A DNA stretch of 64,000 nucleotides from Aureispira anguillae (GCF_026000115.1 NZ_AP026867.1:6921001-6985000), one strand, 5' to 3'. Counted from the stretch's first letter, positions 46,822-55,728 are shown. Numbers and translations: made by a program. The notes: generated by a model not told the origin, from the letters alone.

Positions 46822-48039
46822 TTAATGGTTTAAAATGTTTTTAAATCGTCTAAAATAGACCATTGAAATTAGATGGATCAATAGAATTATTCCTTTAAAA
46901 TAAATGAAATTATTATTTATATATAATAAATGTAAAAAAATAGGAAAAAGAAGCAATCTACTTAATTCTAACCAAAAGCCAAGTCTACGTTTATCCGCAG
47001 AAAGCCCAAAACTAGCGACAGACCACAAAATAAATGCAATAGTAGTTAGGATGGGTAGTGAAAAGATGTTCTGCTCTTTAGATAACGTTGCCAGAAAAAA
47101 TGTAGTTCCCAATAACAGCAAAAGATAATGTATGGCAATATAAACACTAAGCCCATTGGGAATGATTGTATGATATTTGATTTGTTCTGATCGTTGTATT
47201 GGGGGAGGCAAAAGAGGACCTCCTGCTTCTACAGGTCGCCAACCTGGTTTTTCGAAAAGCAACCTTAATTTATCACTCCACTTTGATGTGTGGATAAATG
47301 TTGATCCTAAATCTTTATAATAGTCCAAGTTTGCCCAAATTGGATTCCAAGTAGATAGAGGTTTGGTTACTCCATAAACAACGGTTGCTTTTTCTGCCTG
47401 AAAAGTGCCAAAAATACGATCAAAAATAATCAAGGTTCCGCCGTGATTTTTATCAATATATTCGGGGTTTTGCCCATGATGTACTCGATGGTGTGATGGG
47501 GTATTAAATACATACTCAAACCACTGGGGCAGCTTATCAATAGTTTCGGTGTGAATCCAAAACTGATACAAGGTTTGTAGGGTATTAATGAGTAAAAATG
47601 AAATGGGGTCAAATCCAAGGAATGCTAAGGGCAAATAGAAAACGCCTGAAATCAGGGATTGAAAAGCCGACTGGCGCAGGGCTACAGAAAGGTTGTAATC
47701 TTCACTTTGATGATGGACAACATGAGCACCCCAAAAAATATTAATCTCATGTGAGTAGCGATGAAACCAATAATATAAACCATCAATTGCTAAAAATAGA
47801 ATTAGGTAGGACCACCAAGTAGTCGGAATTCTTAGGGGGCTTAGATGATAAAAATAGGCATAAAGCCCCAAGGTGAGAGACTTAATAAAAACACTGAGTA
47901 CTTGTTGGCTGATGCCACAACTAATATTACTAATGGCATCGTTAAAACGATATAGTTCTTGTTGATGGAATCTTGAAATTAAGAATTCAATGCCAATTAA
48001 TAGGAAAAAAATAGGAATGGCAAAGAGCATAAGGTTCAT
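46822..48039 (-). CDS. Sterol desaturase family membrane protein
   Basis: Encodes 405 residues from the ATG at 48039; a GTG lies two codons upstream. The di-iron hydroxylase histidine boxes are present: HRYSHE (near residue 95), HVVHH (near residue 107), and HHRVHH (near residue 188). Several membrane helices lie on both sides, with extra ones in the C-terminal third that is longer than the minimal family domain. It likely adds a hydroxyl group or double bond to a lipid; the substrate is unknown. Operon with the DUF2007 gene. Confidence 0.88.
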   Translation of the reverse strand: MNLMLFAIPIFFLLIGIEFLISRFHQQELYRFNDAISNISCGISQQVLSVFIKSLTLGLYAYFYHLSPLRIPTTWWSYLILFLAIDGLYYWFHRYSHEINIFWGAHVVHHQSEDYNLSVALRQSAFQSLISGVFYLPLAFLGFDPISFLLINTLQTLYQFWIHTETIDKLPQWFEYVFNTPSHHRVHHGQNPEYIDKNHGGTLIIFDRIFGTFQAEKATVVYGVTKPLSTWNPIWANLDYYKDLGSTFIHTSKWSDKLRLLFEKPGWRPVEAGGPLLPPPIQRSEQIKYHTIIPNGLSVYIAIHYLLLLLGTTFFLATLSKEQNIFSLPILTTIAFILWSVASFGLSADKRRLGFWLELSRLLLFPIFLHLLYINNNFIYFKGIILLIHLISMVYFRRFKNILNH

Positions 48040-48073
48040 AAGCACAAATTATTTATCTAGGTTATGAATGGTA

Positions 48074-48123
48074 TTACTCCGCTAACTTTTTAGCTTTTTA
48101 ACAAAAAAATCAGCGGAGTATTA
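48074..48123. repeat. Inverted repeat carrying the TCAGCGGAGTATTA motif
   Basis: Arms 48075-48083 (TACTCCGCT) and 48112-48120 (AGCGGAGTA) are complementary. The right arm lies within a 14-mer identical to one at 6991-7004, and a related ATACTCCGC occurs near 61585. No T-run is evident. Confidence 0.55.
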
Positions 48124-48193
48124 GAATGAATATAAAATACGAAATTCACGGCACATAAACCTAGATAAATAGAAAATCTGCTTCGTTACTTAG

Positions 48194-48895
48194 TTACATT
48201 GTTGCAGTCTCAGTAGATTTACGGACGATAAATTTTACACCAAAGGTAACTTCAATACTAAGGTTGATAACTCTATAATCTTCGCTAAAAGTCCTAACAG
48301 CTGTTTTAGTAGTAAAAGGATCAATGTATTGAACCTGTGTACCCTTCGGAAAAAAAACTTGGGGGGTCAAATCAGGGCTAACATTGACTTCTATAAACAA
48401 ACCAAAAGGCAGTTTAACAGGCTCCCACTCGATACCACCGCCCAGCCAAAATCCAAAGTTGATTGGCGTAACGCCTTGGGCATCCAAATTGTTGACCAGC
48501 TCATTGGCTGCGGTAACATCTAATCGAACTCCAGCAGCATAATAAGGCAGAATACTATTGAATTTAAAATTACCTTTAAGTAGGGTAGAGAGCGAGATGT
48601 TGTGGAATAAATCATTAACGCTATAAGCCGTATTGTTAAAATAACCAGAGTTGTACGAAGCACCTCTGCGATGGTAGCCCAATTGGGCGACAAAGCCCAA
48701 ACGACGAAGGGTATTTTCGCCTTGCCATTTGCCCATGGTTTCAAAAAATAGACCACTGTGATAAGAAAGCAAGGCACGCTTACTTCTTTGGGTTCCAACT
48801 AAGAGTCCACCCTTGGCACCAAAACCAATATGTTGTGCTTGTATGTTCGTACTAAAAAAAAGGAGAAAGGCAATAAAGCCAATATATTTTTTCAT
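48194..48895 (-). CDS. Outer-membrane beta-barrel protein
   Basis: Encodes 233 residues with a signal peptide ending near Ile-Gln-Ala-Gln (residue 20). The mature part is a run of amphipathic strands (GFGAKGGLLVGTQRS, AAGVRLDVTAANEL, NLSIEVTFGVKFIVR), which is the pattern of the porin-like outer-membrane family in Bacteroidota. Ligand or role unknown. A CAAAATTA box at 48943 could be part of its promoter. Confidence 0.78.
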   Translation of the reverse strand: MKKYIGFIAFLLFFSTNIQAQHIGFGAKGGLLVGTQRSKRALLSYHSGLFFETMGKWQGENTLRRLGFVAQLGYHRRGASYNSGYFNNTAYSVNDLFHNISLSTLLKGNFKFNSILPYYAAGVRLDVTAANELVNNLDAQGVTPINFGFWLGGGIEWEPVKLPFGLFIEVNVSPDLTPQVFFPKGTQVQYIDPFTTKTAVRTFSEDYRVINLSIEVTFGVKFIVRKSTETATM

Positions 48896-49099
48896 TGCTG
48901 TTGTATTATTGTTAAGTAATAGTTGGGAGGTAAGTAGATGGACAAAATTAGTAGTTTAAAAATTGGAGTATATTTTTTTCGCTAACGACTTGTAAAACGT
49001 AGCTTTAGCGGGCTAAATCGAGGCTTTTCAAGGAAGCTTAGCGGACAAAAGATGCCCCATTTAATGTTAATTATTTTGACCATCTACTTATTAATTCAA

Positions 49100-49140
49100 A
49101 AATAAAAAAGAACCTGCTAATAAGTTAACAGGTTCTGGAT
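49100..49140 (-). terminator. Intrinsic terminator of the acyl-CoA dehydrogenase gene
   Basis: An 8-bp stem (49109-49116 with 49129-49136) followed on the minus strand by a U-run (A-run at 49099-49108), 35 bases past the stop. Confidence 0.75.
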
Positions 49141-49170
49141 ATATTATTTTTCTTAACTAAATCGAATGAA

Positions 49171-50328
49171 TTAGTCTTTTAGAATTTTTCTAGAGATAAC
49201 TAGTTTTTGAATTTCAGAAGTTCCTTCTCCAATGGTACACAATTTACAATCACGGAAAAATTTCTCTACAGGAAAATCCTTTGTGAAACCATAACCACCG
49301 TGAATTTGCACCGCCTCAGTTGCCGCTCTTACACAAGTTTCAGAGGCGTAGTATTTAGCCATTGCCGAAATTTTGGTAACAGGCAAGTGATTGTCTTTTA
49401 GATACCCTGCTTTGCGAATCAACAATTCAGATGCTTCAATTTCTGTTGCCATATCCGCCAATTTGAACGAAATAGCTTGGAAACTAGAAATTGGTTTACC
49501 AAATTGCTCTCTTTCTTTAGAGTATTTTAAGGCAGCATCGTAAGAACCTTTGGCAATACCCAATGATAAAGCACCAATAGAAATACGACCACCATCTAAG
49601 ATTTTCATCGATTGGATAAAACCTTCCCCTTCTTTTCCTAGCAATTGGCTTTTGTGTACACGGCAATTGTCAAAAATAAGCTCTGCGGTTTCAGAAGCAC
49701 GCATTCCTAGTTTATTTTCCTTTTTGCCACCAGAAAATCCTTCCATTCCACGCTCAATGATAAAGGCACTCATACCGTGGCTGTCTAAAGGCTCACCCGT
49801 ACGAACAATCACTACTCCAACATCGCCAGAGCGACCGTGCGTAATCCAGTTTTTAGTACCATTGATGACATAATAATCACCATCTTTTTTGGCAACACAT
49901 TGCATTCTACCAGCATCAGAACCAGTATTAGCTTCTGTTAATCCCCAAAAAGCAACATGTTCGCCAGTAGCCAATTTGGGCAAGTATTTTTTCTTTTGCT
50001 CGTCATTACCAAACATCAAAATATGATTCGTACCTAGAGAGTTGTGTGCCGCTAGAGACAAACCAATTGAACTACAAACTTTGGTAATTTCTTCAATAAT
50101 TGTGATATATTCTTGATACCCCAAATTAGAACCTTGATATTCTTCAGGAACTAAAACACCCATAAAGCCATGCTCTCCCATTTTGTGGAATAAGTCTTTT
50201 GGAAAATGTTGTGCTTCATCCCACTCCATGATATGTGGACGGATGTGCTTTTCTGCAAAATTACGGGCACTTTCACGGATCATTTGCAAGTCTTCAGACG
50301 TATCAGGCGTCATAAAATCTGTATTCAT
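49171..50328 (-). CDS. Acyl-CoA dehydrogenase
   Basis: Encodes 385 residues from the ATG at 50328 (a TTG start nine bases upstream is less likely). FAD-dependent oxidation of acyl-CoA to enoyl-CoA in beta-oxidation or amino acid breakdown. Hallmarks: WGLTEANTGSDAGRM (FAD and substrate contacts), the WITHGRSGDVGVVIVRT block, a REQFGKPISSFQ segment, and the C-terminal active-site region QIHGGYGFTKDFPVEKFFRD with a GEGTSEIQKLVI tail. Length is normal. Substrate chain length cannot be read; the sequence style is that of short- or branched-chain enzymes. Confidence 0.93.
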   Translation of the reverse strand: MNTDFMTPDTSEDLQMIRESARNFAEKHIRPHIMEWDEAQHFPKDLFHKMGEHGFMGVLVPEEYQGSNLGYQEYITIIEEITKVCSSIGLSLAAHNSLGTNHILMFGNDEQKKKYLPKLATGEHVAFWGLTEANTGSDAGRMQCVAKKDGDYYVINGTKNWITHGRSGDVGVVIVRTGEPLDSHGMSAFIIERGMEGFSGGKKENKLGMRASETAELIFDNCRVHKSQLLGKEGEGFIQSMKILDGGRISIGALSLGIAKGSYDAALKYSKEREQFGKPISSFQAISFKLADMATEIEASELLIRKAGYLKDNHLPVTKISAMAKYYASETCVRAATEAVQIHGGYGFTKDFPVEKFFRDCKLCTIGEGTSEIQKLVISRKILKD

Positions 50329-50337
50329 CACAATCAA

Positions 50338-50683
50338 TTTTTATAGTACTGACAAAATAATATTCTACAATTAGCCATTTTTCCAAACGGAACACTATAA
50401 CTAACTATCTTTTTTAGGCTCACAAAAATAACATTTTTTTTTCAAATTATTGAAGGAAAATGCTAAAAGCTATATTTATATATACTTACGAATGAAAAAT
50501 TAATTTTTAGTGGATTATAAGTTAGGCTGAAAAAAATGCATCAAGTAACCAACCAAAATTAAATTTTTGTCACAAAATGGCCTTTATCACAGAAGAGAAG
50601 CATGCAAAAAAGTAAATGAAGCCTTAGGGCTGTCAAAGAGTTATATAACCTATATGAAATAAAACAAAAAAATAAATATTCCT
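50338..50683. other. AT-rich spacer
   Basis: About 350 bases between the divergent acyl-CoA dehydrogenase and MbnP-type loci. A minus-strand TATTTTTG (50423-50430) may be part of the promoter of the dehydrogenase gene. Otherwise nothing is recognised. Confidence 0.35.
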
Positions 50684-50715
50684 TTTGGTATTTAATCTTT
50701 CCTTGGTTATATTTG
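50684..50715 (+). promoter_or_regulatory. Promoter of the MbnP/MbnH-like locus
   Basis: TTTG at 50684-50687 and TATATTTG at 50708-50715, with 20 bases between them, match the Bacteroidota consensus. It lies 48 bases before the first gene of the copper-linked locus. Confidence 0.75.
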
Positions 50716-50763
50716 TAGTTGTTTTTAGAATAAATCTTTGAACAAAAACAATTCTTATAACTA

Positions 50764-51165
50764 TTGAAAGCCATTTTTAACATACTATTACTTTTATTAA
50801 TAACCGCACAAACAACAAAGGTTGTCGTGGTGTATGTTGCTTTTAAATGGAATCAGAATTTTATTGCTGAAACACTTTGTGAGAACAAAACTCGTCCTCA
50901 ACTAAAATGTGACGGAAAATGTTATCTTAAAAAGCAAATTAGCAAACAACAAAAGGAAGAAAAAAGTCCTCTTCACTCAAAAAAGGGGCAATCGTTTGAT
51001 TATTTCGTACTGCAAGAAAAAGTGTGGTTTTCTGCGCTAAACTGCCAACCAATAAAAATAGTAAACTCAGCAAAAAAGGTTTGTTATTCTTATTTAGATC
51101 TATTATCTAGATTGTTGGTTGTCAAATTGCTTCGCCCACCGTCCTCAATTGGTTTTAATTTATAA
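50764..51165 (+). CDS. Small membrane protein with conserved Cys cluster, upstream of MbnP-like gene
   Basis: Encodes about 133 residues from a TTG at 50764, a rare start that best fits the sequence (MKAIFNILLLLLIT). One hydrophobic N-terminal segment is followed by LCENKTRPQLKCDGKCYLKKQ, with cysteines spaced C-x9-C-x3-C (near residues 38-52), then a basic region. A protein with this CxNKxxPxLxCxGxC pattern is often next to MbnP/MbnH genes in Bacteroidota as I recall, but this was not checked. It may handle copper or thiols. The spacing to the next gene is 211 bases. Confidence 0.65.
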   Translation: MKAIFNILLLLLITAQTTKVVVVYVAFKWNQNFIAETLCENKTRPQLKCDGKCYLKKQISKQQKEEKSPLHSKKGQSFDYFVLQEKVWFSALNCQPIKIVNSAKKVCYSYLDLLSRLLVVKLLRPPSSIGFNL

Positions 51166-51376
51166 GTAAGATGTTGTTCTCTAAGAACAATGAATCCGTA
51201 TGTTATTTTTAAATGCTCCTATCAATGCTTTGTTTTATGTTATAGAATAAATAAGCGTTAATAGAAGAGTAATAACATCAATTACTATAGTATAAAATTG
51301 CTATAGTAAACAACTGCTATGTTACAATAAGTAATAAGCAGTAGAATAATTTAAAATCAATTTAAAATAAAAAATA

Positions 51377-52195
51377 ATGAAACATATAGTAAATATTTTA
51401 TTGGGGTTATCAGTGGTTCTTTTTACGTTTTCAGCTTGTAAGAAAGAAGAAGTACCGCCAACTTATGGTACGTTTAGTTTGAATTTTGATAATAAAGTAG
51501 GTTCGGATGACGTGTCATTGGTAGACGTAACAAGTACAGACTACTCGTATACCAATCAGCAGACTCAACAATTTAATATCACTCAATTAGGCTATTATAT
51601 CTCTAGAGTAGAATTGACGGGACCTAATGGTGAATATTATGCCGATGAAGTGAAAACAGGAGCAACTTCAGAAGAAGTAAAAGGATTTTATCAAGTAAAG
51701 GAGTCGGATGCTGCTTCTCAAATGATTGCACTTGCTGATGTACCAGTTGGAACCTATAATAAAATAACATTTACCCTAGGAGTAGAAGCAGACTATGTGC
51801 AGGATGGAGCAACAGGTGGTGTTTTGGATCCAGCTAATGGCGGTTGGTTATGGAATTGGGATTCTGGTTATATCTTCTGGAAGTTTGAGGGAAAATCTCC
51901 TTTTTCTTCAGGTACAGATAATAAGATTAAATTCCATATTGGTGGATGGAAAGAAATTGCTGGCAATGCAGGTGTAACGAATAATGTAAAACGCATTAGC
52001 TTGGATTTTCCTTCTTTGGCAGAAGTAACAGAAGGTGGTAGTCCTAAAGCACATATTGTGATGGATTTGCTAAAAGTATTGAATGGACATCATGCCATTG
52101 ATTTTTCTTCTACTTATATGGTTATGAGTCCTGTTGCTGGCTCCGATATAGCGCATAGTTTAGAAGATGCTTTTGAAGTACACGGTATCCACTAG
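51377..52195 (+). CDS. MbnP-like lipoprotein (copper-binding partner family)
   Basis: Encodes 272 residues. Lipoprotein with Cys21 after a hydrophobic signal (SAC). Features of the MbnP family: GTFSLNFDNKVG start, QQFNITQLGYYISRVEL strands, and the signature WLWNWDSGYIFWKFEG with several Trp residues near residue 155. In studied systems the di-heme MbnH oxidises a Trp of MbnP to kynurenine, and modified MbnP binds copper. A C-terminal HGHH-like histidine patch (LNGHHAIDF) and a final HGIH are possible metal ligands. It lies 9 bases before the MbnH-like gene. Confidence 0.85.
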   Translation: MKHIVNILLGLSVVLFTFSACKKEEVPPTYGTFSLNFDNKVGSDDVSLVDVTSTDYSYTNQQTQQFNITQLGYYISRVELTGPNGEYYADEVKTGATSEEVKGFYQVKESDAASQMIALADVPVGTYNKITFTLGVEADYVQDGATGGVLDPANGGWLWNWDSGYIFWKFEGKSPFSSGTDNKIKFHIGGWKEIAGNAGVTNNVKRISLDFPSLAEVTEGGSPKAHIVMDLLKVLNGHHAIDFSSTYMVMSPVAGSDIAHSLEDAFEVHGIH

Positions 52196-52204
52196 ACAGC
52201 TAGA

Positions 52205-53269
52205 ATGCTAGTTCAAGAAAAAACAACTAGACATCTTACTTTTGTGGTAGGATGTCTATGTTTGTTATTAGGAATGACGGCTTGTAGAGACAATGAGCCT
52301 ATTACTACAAAGGGAACCTATGATTTTGTAGCTCCCGACCATTTCCCAGCAGCCACCTATACTTTTTATAATAATCCAGTAAGCGAAAAGGGATTTAAAT
52401 TGGGAAAACGACTATTTTTTGATCCTATTTTGTCGATCGACAGTACAATTTCTTGTGCCTCCTGTCATAATCAATCGTTTGCTTTTGCTGATTTGCCTTC
52501 TCGTCCTGTTAGTATAGGAATTGATGGCTTAGTTGGAACTAGAAATGCACCAGGTTTGGCAAACTTGGCATTTATGAATGAATTTTTTGTAGATGGAGGT
52601 GTCAATCATTTGGATTTTGTACCAATGAACGCCATTGAAAGTCCATTTGAAATGGGGGAGGGAATTGCTAATGTGATTGCTAAACTTAAAGGGCATGCTA
52701 ATTATCCTCGTTGGTTTCAGGAAGCATTTAATACGACCGAAATTAATACAGCCTTGTTGATGGATGCACTTGCTCAATTCATGCTGCTAATGGTTTCTGA
52801 CAATTCTAAGTACGATCAATATTTGAGAGGCGAGGAGCGATTGACGGCAAAAGAATTGGAAGGGTTAAAACTGTTTGAGCAAAAATGCCAAAGCTGTCAT
52901 ACAGGGAGCTTGTTTACCGATCAGTTGTATCACAATAATGGAATTGATAGCGTTTTTTTGGATTCTGGACGAGCTCGTATTTCAGCTAATCCATTGGATA
53001 TTGGCAAGTTTAAAGTTCCTTCTTTGAGAAATGTTGCCGTAACTCCGCCCTATATGCATAATGCCAAATTTGCTACTTTAGAGGAAGTGCTAGAGCATTA
53101 TTCAACCCGTGTGCTGCCCTCTGCAACTGTTGATCCTTTACTGCAACAGCAGAATGGTGATCTTGGCATTCCATTAACAGAAAAGGAAAAGGAAGCAGTG
53201 CTGCTGTTTTTGCAAACACTTACCGATTATGAGTTCTTAAATAATCCAATTTTCTTTGAAGAAGAATAA
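52205..53269 (+). CDS. MbnH/MauG-like di-heme cytochrome c peroxidase family protein
   Basis: Encodes 354 residues. Exported lipoprotein (Cys27 in GMTAC). Two c-type heme-binding motifs are present: CASCH (84-88) and CQSCH (228-232). The spacing matches the two-heme bacterial peroxidase fold, with PYMHNAKFATLEEVLEHY near the C-terminal heme site. In the family MbnH oxidises a Trp of MbnP, and CCP homologues reduce peroxide. The pairing with MbnP favours the MbnH role. It ends with a hairpin at 53286. Confidence 0.88.
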   Translation: MLVQEKTTRHLTFVVGCLCLLLGMTACRDNEPITTKGTYDFVAPDHFPAATYTFYNNPVSEKGFKLGKRLFFDPILSIDSTISCASCHNQSFAFADLPSRPVSIGIDGLVGTRNAPGLANLAFMNEFFVDGGVNHLDFVPMNAIESPFEMGEGIANVIAKLKGHANYPRWFQEAFNTTEINTALLMDALAQFMLLMVSDNSKYDQYLRGEERLTAKELEGLKLFEQKCQSCHTGSLFTDQLYHNNGIDSVFLDSGRARISANPLDIGKFKVPSLRNVAVTPPYMHNAKFATLEEVLEHYSTRVLPSATVDPLLQQQNGDLGIPLTEKEKEAVLLFLQTLTDYEFLNNPIFFEEE

Positions 53270-53285
53270 AATAAATTGTCAAAAA

Positions 53286-53330
53286 CTAGCCCTAAATAGG
53301 GGGCTAGCTTTTGATATTATTTTTTTGATA
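53286..53330 (+). terminator. Terminator of the MbnP/MbnH-like locus
   Basis: A stem of about 7 bp (CTAGCCC with GGGCTAG, 53286-53307) closes a short loop and is followed by T-rich sequence. Confidence 0.65.
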
Positions 53331-53362
53331 AAGAGTCTTGGTAGTATAACTTTATTGCGTAT

Positions 53363-53977
53363 TTATTTGATTGCACAGCTTAATAGTTGTTGAGTACCAA
53401 TAAATCCCTTTAGTTGATCTCCAATTTGTACCGATCCTACGCCTTTTGGGGTTCCAGTAAAAATTACATCTCCTCTTAATAACATGAAATATTTAGAGAT
53501 ATAAGTAATCAATTCGTCAAAATTGGTGAGCATATCACTACTTACACCCTGTTGTACAACTTCTTCATTTTTGGTTAATGAAAAGTCAATCACTCCATTT
53601 TTATTTTGAGCTTCTTTTAGTGGAATAAACTGCCCAATAGCCGCAGAATGATTCCATGCTTTGGCAATTTCCCAGGGATGCCCTTTTTCTTTGCAACGAT
53701 TTTGTACGTCACGAGCGGTAAAGTCAATGCCTATCGATACTTCATTGTAATATTCTGATGCAAATTGTGGCGCAATATGCTTTCCATTCTTGCAAATTTT
53801 AAGCAAAATTTCTGCTTCGTAATGCAAATCCTTGGTAAAATCAGGGTAATACAGAGGAAAACCATCGAGCAGTTGCGCTGTGTCTGGTTTTAGGAATAAA
53901 AGTGGTGTTTGTGGGATTGGGTTGTTTAGTTCTTCTGCGTGTGCAGCATAGTTGCGTCCTACACAAATAATTTTCAT
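53363..53977 (-). CDS. Fumarylacetoacetate hydrolase (FAH) family protein
   Basis: Encodes 204 residues, the short form of the FAH family. It starts with VGRNYAAHAEELNN and has the metal-binding and catalytic blocks LHYEAEILLKICKNGK (Glu pair), GIDFTARDVQNRCKEKGHPWEIAKAW, and the C-terminal GDVIFTGTPKGVG motif. It should hydrolyse or decarboxylate a beta-dicarbonyl compound with Mg2+. Cytosolic; substrate uncertain. Confidence 0.93.
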   Translation of the reverse strand: MKIICVGRNYAAHAEELNNPIPQTPLLFLKPDTAQLLDGFPLYYPDFTKDLHYEAEILLKICKNGKHIAPQFASEYYNEVSIGIDFTARDVQNRCKEKGHPWEIAKAWNHSAAIGQFIPLKEAQNKNGVIDFSLTKNEEVVQQGVSSDMLTNFDELITYISKYFMLLRGDVIFTGTPKGVGSVQIGDQLKGFIGTQQLLSCAIK

Positions 53978-54229
53978 AAAGCCTATGTATTAGTGATAAT
54001 GAATAATGGAAGCGTACAAGAAAGTAAAAAAATATGACTTTGGTCAATTGTTTAAAGGGAAAATTTATTTTTTTAGAGCCTGTTTTTTGAAGTTTAATCA
54101 CAAAAGTTAAATTTAGGTTTAGTTTGTTGATTTTTAGTGTTTTATGAGGATTTTGTTTTTGTTTAAAAAGTATTTTGTATTTTTTTTGGTTATAAAATGT
54201 AAAAAAGTTAGCAAAAAAATCATAAAAAA

Positions 54230-54261
54230 TTTGGAACTACTAAAAAACTGCTTTATATTTG
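54230..54261 (+). promoter_or_regulatory. Orphan Bacteroidota promoter
   Basis: TTTG at 54230-54233 and TATATTTG at 54254-54261 are 20 bases apart, a near-perfect consensus. No recognisable gene follows for about 1 kb, but two terminators do. Confidence 0.75.
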
Positions 54262-54267
54262 ACTTGT

Positions 54268-54724
54268 CATTAGGAAAAAGGGAAAATCCTAATAACAATT
54301 GTTAAGTTTTAGTTCTTGTATAAACTCATGCTAATAAACACAAAGATTAAAGTGAGTTTACTCATTACATTATTCTGTAGGAAAATCGTATTTGATTGTT
54401 TTGTGAAGTGTTACGCAATTATTTATTTATTAAATACAAAAAACATACAGAGTATTATTATTAATTATTCATAGCTGAATTCATGTAATACTAAGTTGAA
54501 ACCTAAAAACCTATTGCTAAATTCAGGAGCCCATGAAGCTTGATGAATAGTTCAAACTCTAATGGTGATTAGGATTTTATTGAATACCCAAAATCCTAAT
54601 CGCTAAAGGAGTTGAAAGAAAACAAACCCTTTTACCCTAGAATAGAACAATGCAAGTTGTCTTATCTGTCTGTCTTAAATTTGAAGAGATACCTTTGTAG
54701 CAGTACAGAGGTTATCTCTTTTTT
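54268..54724 (+). ncRNA. Candidate noncoding RNA 1
   Basis: The likely transcript starts just after the orphan promoter and ends at an intrinsic terminator at 54685-54724. Strong local structure: a hairpin at 54269-54293 right at the predicted 5' end, and a 12-bp perfect stem (54567-54578 with 54590-54601) extended by a bulge and a lower stem (54551-54559 with 54608-54616). A 48-codon AT-rich frame at 54328-54474 and a 5-codon frame at 54533 (ATG AAG CTT GAT GAA TAG) exist inside but neither looks like a protein. It does not look like tmRNA, RNase P or SRP RNA. This is inference from structure. Confidence 0.45.
54685..54724 (+). terminator. Intrinsic terminator of candidate RNA 1
   Basis: Arms AGAGATACCT... 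and ...AGGTTATCTCT (54685-54697 with about 54706-54719) form a bulged stem followed by a T-run. Confidence 0.75.
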
Positions 54725-54858
54725 ATGAACTTAAACAACAGAAGAACAACCGTAAAGATACCCATGCGACAATGTACGGGAGAATCATCCTAATAACTTA
54801 AAACCTAAATGGATTGAGTCCCAGTTACTAGTGTGGAAAAATGTATAATGTAACTATA

Positions 54859-55089
54859 ATAGATGATGAATGATAGGAGTTGGAAGTAGGTGGTAATTCT
54901 ATTGCATACCATAACCAACAATATCTAAAAACCATTAAACATTAATGGAATAACCACTAATTTCTACACTCCTATATCTTCTATTTTCCCCTTCTTTGTC
55001 CCCACCCATCTTCAAAAATACGGCTAAATAAAGTTTAATTATAGAAAGGTTATAAGAGAGATGTTGATTCCCAAAACATCTCTCTTTTT
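54859..55089 (+). ncRNA. Candidate noncoding RNA 2 with long imperfect hairpin
   Basis: Segments 54859-54903 and 54944-54987 are near reverse complements, giving a long, bulged hairpin of about 40 bp around a 40-base loop. A pyrimidine-rich tract and then an intrinsic terminator (55055-55089) follow. No promoter of its own was seen, so it may be read from upstream. The long irregular hairpin is reminiscent of 6S RNA, but a degenerate mobile-element remnant is equally possible. Confidence 0.35.
55055..55089 (+). terminator. Intrinsic terminator downstream of candidate RNA 2
   Basis: An 11-bp perfect stem (55055-55065 with 55075-55085) is followed by a T-run. No ORF lies immediately upstream. 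Confidence 0.85.
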
Positions 55090-55296
55090 GTTTTGTTAGG
55101 TATTGAATCTTGCCACATTTCTACTCTTTTTGGCAAGAAAGAAGAACTTTTGGCAAAAAAAAGGCTAAATTAAGGCACGATAATCCCCCTGTGTTTGATT
55201 TAAAATTCTGATCTTTGTATTTGTAAAATCTATTGAAGGTTAGTTTGTTATGAAATGAAAGCATCAGTTGTTTAAGTGAACCTAATTATTATATAC

Positions 55297-55728
55297 ATGA
55301 CTAAGAACTTAAAATATTCCCTATTAATTTTATTGTTAGCCAACTTCTTATTAGTCATTTCTTGTTCAAAAGAAAAAGAAAAATCACCCCTCTTGGAAGA
55401 AATGTCTACTGAAATAATCCTAAATAGCACTTCAAATAGAGCAATGACTGAAGGCACAAAAGAAAAAGAAGGCATTATTGCTTTTTCTGTTCTTTATGAG
55501 GGGGATTTAGATGAAATGATTATGTCTCAATCTAGTGATTTAAACAAAATGATAGAGCTGTATGAGTTTAATTTGGAAGAACCTTTTGTTGTTGATGAAA
55601 TAATCAAAGGGATTGTTCTTAGAACAATTCAGCCTTTGGCGGATCCAATAGCCATTGCAAAAGACCTCTCTAATATAGATGGAGTTATGATGGTAGAAGT
55701 AAAAAATCTTCCGTTGAATGATGTCTAA
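55297..55728 (+). CDS. Small lipoprotein of unknown function
   Basis: Encodes 143 residues from the ATG at 55297 (a GTG at 55276 also fits the frame). Lipobox Val-Ile-Ser-Cys near residue 23. The mature part has a Lys-Glu-rich start and a compact acidic domain with a late strand MMVEVKNLPLNDV. No family is recognised. A candidate promoter is not clear; the upstream 1 kb holds the putative RNAs. Confidence 0.65.
   Translation: MTKNLKYSLLILLLANFLLVISCSKEKEKSPLLEEMSTEIILNSTSNRAMTEGTKEKEGIIAFSVLYEGDLDEMIMSQSSDLNKMIELYEFNLEEPFVVDEIIKGIVLRTIQPLADPIAIAKDLSNIDGVMMVEVKNLPLNDV

Noticed and set aside
54328-54474. 48-codon hydrophobic frame inside the candidate RNA region
   Set aside because: No ribosome binding site and random-like hydrophobic composition; a type I toxin was considered but lacks a clear membrane helix or antisense partner.
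54230-55089. tmRNA, RNase P RNA or SRP RNA in the gene-free region
   Set aside because: None of the conserved sequence blocks that I know of for these RNAs were seen.
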